Source of the DNA: UBA9845 sp051889975 | GTDB taxonomy: Bacteria > Bacillota > Clostridia > Christensenellales > UBA1242 | Assembly: GCA_051889975.1 (NCBI GenBank) | Contig: JBJFDJ010000005.1 | Location: 1-16,992, forward strand | Direction of reading: 5' to 3' | DNA length: 16,992 bases | Position numbers and translations under genes: made by a program | The notes under the pieces: generated by a model | Databases searched by the model: none | What the model was told of the DNA's origin: nothing | The model's input: only the letters and a program-made list of their open reading frames with translations | In this document: piece by piece, positions 15,634-16,992 of the stretch | How positions within the stretch are numbered: position 1 is the first letter of the stretch | Layout of the letters: each line of letters begins with the position of its first letter

Positions 15634-16971
15634 ATGAGTGAATTTAAAAGTGTGCCAATAACTTTGATAACTGGTTATTTGGGCAGTGGCAAAACAACTT
15701 TGCTTAACAATTTGTTAAAAAACAGCAATGGTTACAAAATTGCCGTTATTGTAAATGATATTGGCGAAGTTAATATTGATGCCGACTTAATTGAAGAGGG
15801 TGGTGTGGTTAATTCAAAAGACGAAAGTCTTGTTCCACTTCAAAATGGCTGTATTTGTTGCACTTTAAAACAAGATTTGATTGAGCAAATTTGCAGTTTG
15901 GTTGAAAAACAAAAGTTTGACCATATTGTCATTGAAGCAAGTGGAATTTGCGAACCTATGCCAATCGCTCAAACAATTGTTGCAATAGGTGAGATGTGCC
16001 AGCAAAATCACATGCCAAAAATCTGCCATTTGGACGCAATTGTTTCGGTTGTTGATGCAAAGAGACTTGCTGACGAATTTAATTGTGGCGAAGATTTAAC
16101 AAAAGATAATTTGGGCGAAGAAGATATTGAAAATTTGGTCTTTCAACAATTAGAGTTTTGTGATTTGATTGTTCTCAACAAAATAAGCGAAGTTGACCAT
16201 GAAAGTTTGCAAAAGGTTAAAGCAGTTATAAAGCGTTTGCAACCTGTTGCAAAAATCATTGAAACTGACTATGCAAAACTTGATATAAGTCGAGTTTTAG
16301 ACACAAATCTTTTTGATTTTGATAAATCTGCTGGCTCTGCTGGCTGGATACAAGAAATGGAAAAGGACACACAAGACGACAATTTTGACGAAGACGACCA
16401 CGACCACGATGAAGATTGCAATTGCGATGAAAATTGTGACTGCGATGAAGATTGTAACTGTGGCGAGAATTGCGATTGCGACCATCATGACGACCATGAT
16501 GACAAAGAACATGAGCATCACCACAAGCATGACCACCATCACAATGAACATGACGAACATGGTCATCACCACGAACATCATCACGAGCATAATCACAATG
16601 GCGAAACGGAAGAGTATGGCATAAGCACATATGTTTATGCGCGCAAAGAACCTTTTGATCGCATAAAATTTGCAGAGTTTTGCGCAAAAGATTGGGGCAG
16701 GAAAATAATCCGAACAAAAGGCTTGGTATATTTTAAAAATGACACAGATATGTGCTATTTATTTGAGTCTGCCGGCAAACAAAAAACTTTGACCGAAAAC
16801 GGCAAGTGGTGGGCAACAATGCCAAAAGAACAACTAGATGAACTAAAAAAAGCCGAACCTCAACTCTTTGCAAAGTGGGACGAAACCTATGGCGACAGAG
16901 AAGTTAAACTTGTGTTTATTGGACAACATTTAAACAAAAAAGAACTTAAAGAAACATTGGATAAAATTTAA
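15634..16971 (+). CDS. COG0523/CobW-type G3E GTPase with Cys/His-rich metal-binding insert (putative metal chaperone)
   Basis: 445 residues, longer than typical family members (about 320-400) because of the insert. The GTPase domain has Walker A GYLGSGKTT (14-22), the switch segment NDIGEVNID (41-49), the family's metal motif CxCC as GCICC (Cys73, Cys75, Cys76), and EASGICEP (101-108). The base-recognition motif NKxD is NKIS (182-185), so guanine specificity may be altered. Residues 254-324 form an acidic insert: four 6-residue units (D/G)E(D/N)C(N/D)C with eight Cys (262-282), then a His-rich stretch; the insert holds 23 His in all (256-321). The CobW C-terminal domain spans about 330-445. 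By family knowledge these GTPases deliver metals, often Zn, Co or Ni, to target proteins; the insert probably stores or captures metal. The ribosome binding site GGGAAG (15622-15627) precedes the ATG. No cobalamin, nitrile hydratase or urease gene is nearby to indicate the client. Confidence 0.92.
   Translation: MSEFKSVPITLITGYLGSGKTTLLNNLLKNSNGYKIAVIVNDIGEVNIDADLIEEGGVVNSKDESLVPLQNGCICCTLKQDLIEQICSLVEKQKFDHIVIEASGICEPMPIAQTIVAIGEMCQQNHMPKICHLDAIVSVVDAKRLADEFNCGEDLTKDNLGEEDIENLVFQQLEFCDLIVLNKISEVDHESLQKVKAVIKRLQPVAKIIETDYAKLDISRVLDTNLFDFDKSAGSAGWIQEMEKDTQDDNFDEDDHDHDEDCNCDENCDCDEDCNCGENCDCDHHDDHDDKEHEHHHKHDHHHNEHDEHGHHHEHHHEHNHNGETEEYGISTYVYARKEPFDRIKFAEFCAKDWGRKIIRTKGLVYFKNDTDMCYLFESAGKQKTLTENGKWWATMPKEQLDELKKAEPQLFAKWDETYGDREVKLVFIGQHLNKKELKETLDKI
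16408..16479 (+). repeat. Four tandem 18-bp units encoding (D/G)E(D/N)C(N/D)C
   Basis: Four in-frame 18-bp units (16408-16425, 16426-16443, 16444-16461, 16462-16479) encode DEDCNC, DENCDC, DEDCNC and GENCDC. The pattern also reads as a 36-bp unit present twice. Third-position differences (tgc/tgt, gat/gac) show the amino acids are conserved rather than the DNA merely being freshly duplicated. Four CxC pairs in 21 residues resemble metallothionein spacing. Confidence 0.9.
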
Positions 16972-16992
16972 TAATAGCAACTTAATTTGATG

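Noticed and set aside
16256..16717. Long - strand frames (153 and 99 residues) and a + strand frame over the GTPase gene
   Set aside because: They arise from the skewed codon use of the Asp/His/Cys-rich insert; the translated products are low-complexity and lack start signals.

Overview
The window looks like part of a metagenome-assembled genome from an AT-rich, uncultured Gram-positive bacterium, most probably in Clostridia (Bacillota). The pointers are the strongly AT-rich base composition, strong AGGAG-type ribosome binding sites, sigma-A promoters of TTGACA/TATAAT type, a large (about 266 nt) SRP RNA with an Alu domain as in Bacillus and Clostridium, and a Cys-rich protein of a type I associate with Clostridia. 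TGA is used as a stop (trxB) and TGG encodes Trp, so the standard bacterial code applies. The taxon is inferred, not proven. A run of exactly 100 N at 9448-9547 is an assembly scaffold gap, so genes on its two sides may not be true neighbours.

Left part (1-9432): one enormous open reading frame, still open at the left edge (at least 3143 codons), encoding a secreted or surface repeat protein. Bacterial Ig-like (Big_2-type) modules in the first third are followed by a GLUG-repeat beta-helix module, about 800 residues of further beta-rich sequence, and two more GLUG modules. No C-terminal sorting signal is visible; the N-terminus lies outside the window.

Middle (9548-13336): housekeeping and small unknown genes, all on the + strand. 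A thioredoxin reductase (trxB) has its own extended -10 promoter and overlaps an unrecognised 142-residue gene by 7 bases. Then come uracil-DNA glycosylase (ung), and a two-gene unit with its own promoter, made of a membrane-anchored DUF2726-like protein and a 113-residue protein with an internal duplication. This unit ends in a diverged 46-bp tandem repeat and a strong terminator.

Right part (13404-16992): the SRP RNA gene is on the - strand with its own promoter and terminator. Divergent from it is a Cys-rich 212-residue protein preceded by a perfect SD and a motif resembling a sigma-K sporulation promoter. Next is a - strand six-helix membrane protein with a coiled-coil tail. Divergent from that is a COG0523/CobW-type G3E GTPase, probably a metal chaperone, with an elaborate Cys/His/Asp-rich metal-binding insert.

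I see no CRISPR array, transposon, phage module, tRNA or recognisable defence system. The best candidates for new biology are the Cys4x(CxC)/His-rich insert in the GTPase, the sporulation-like control of the Cys-rich protein, the giant three-helix GLUG protein, and the membrane DUF2726-like unit.
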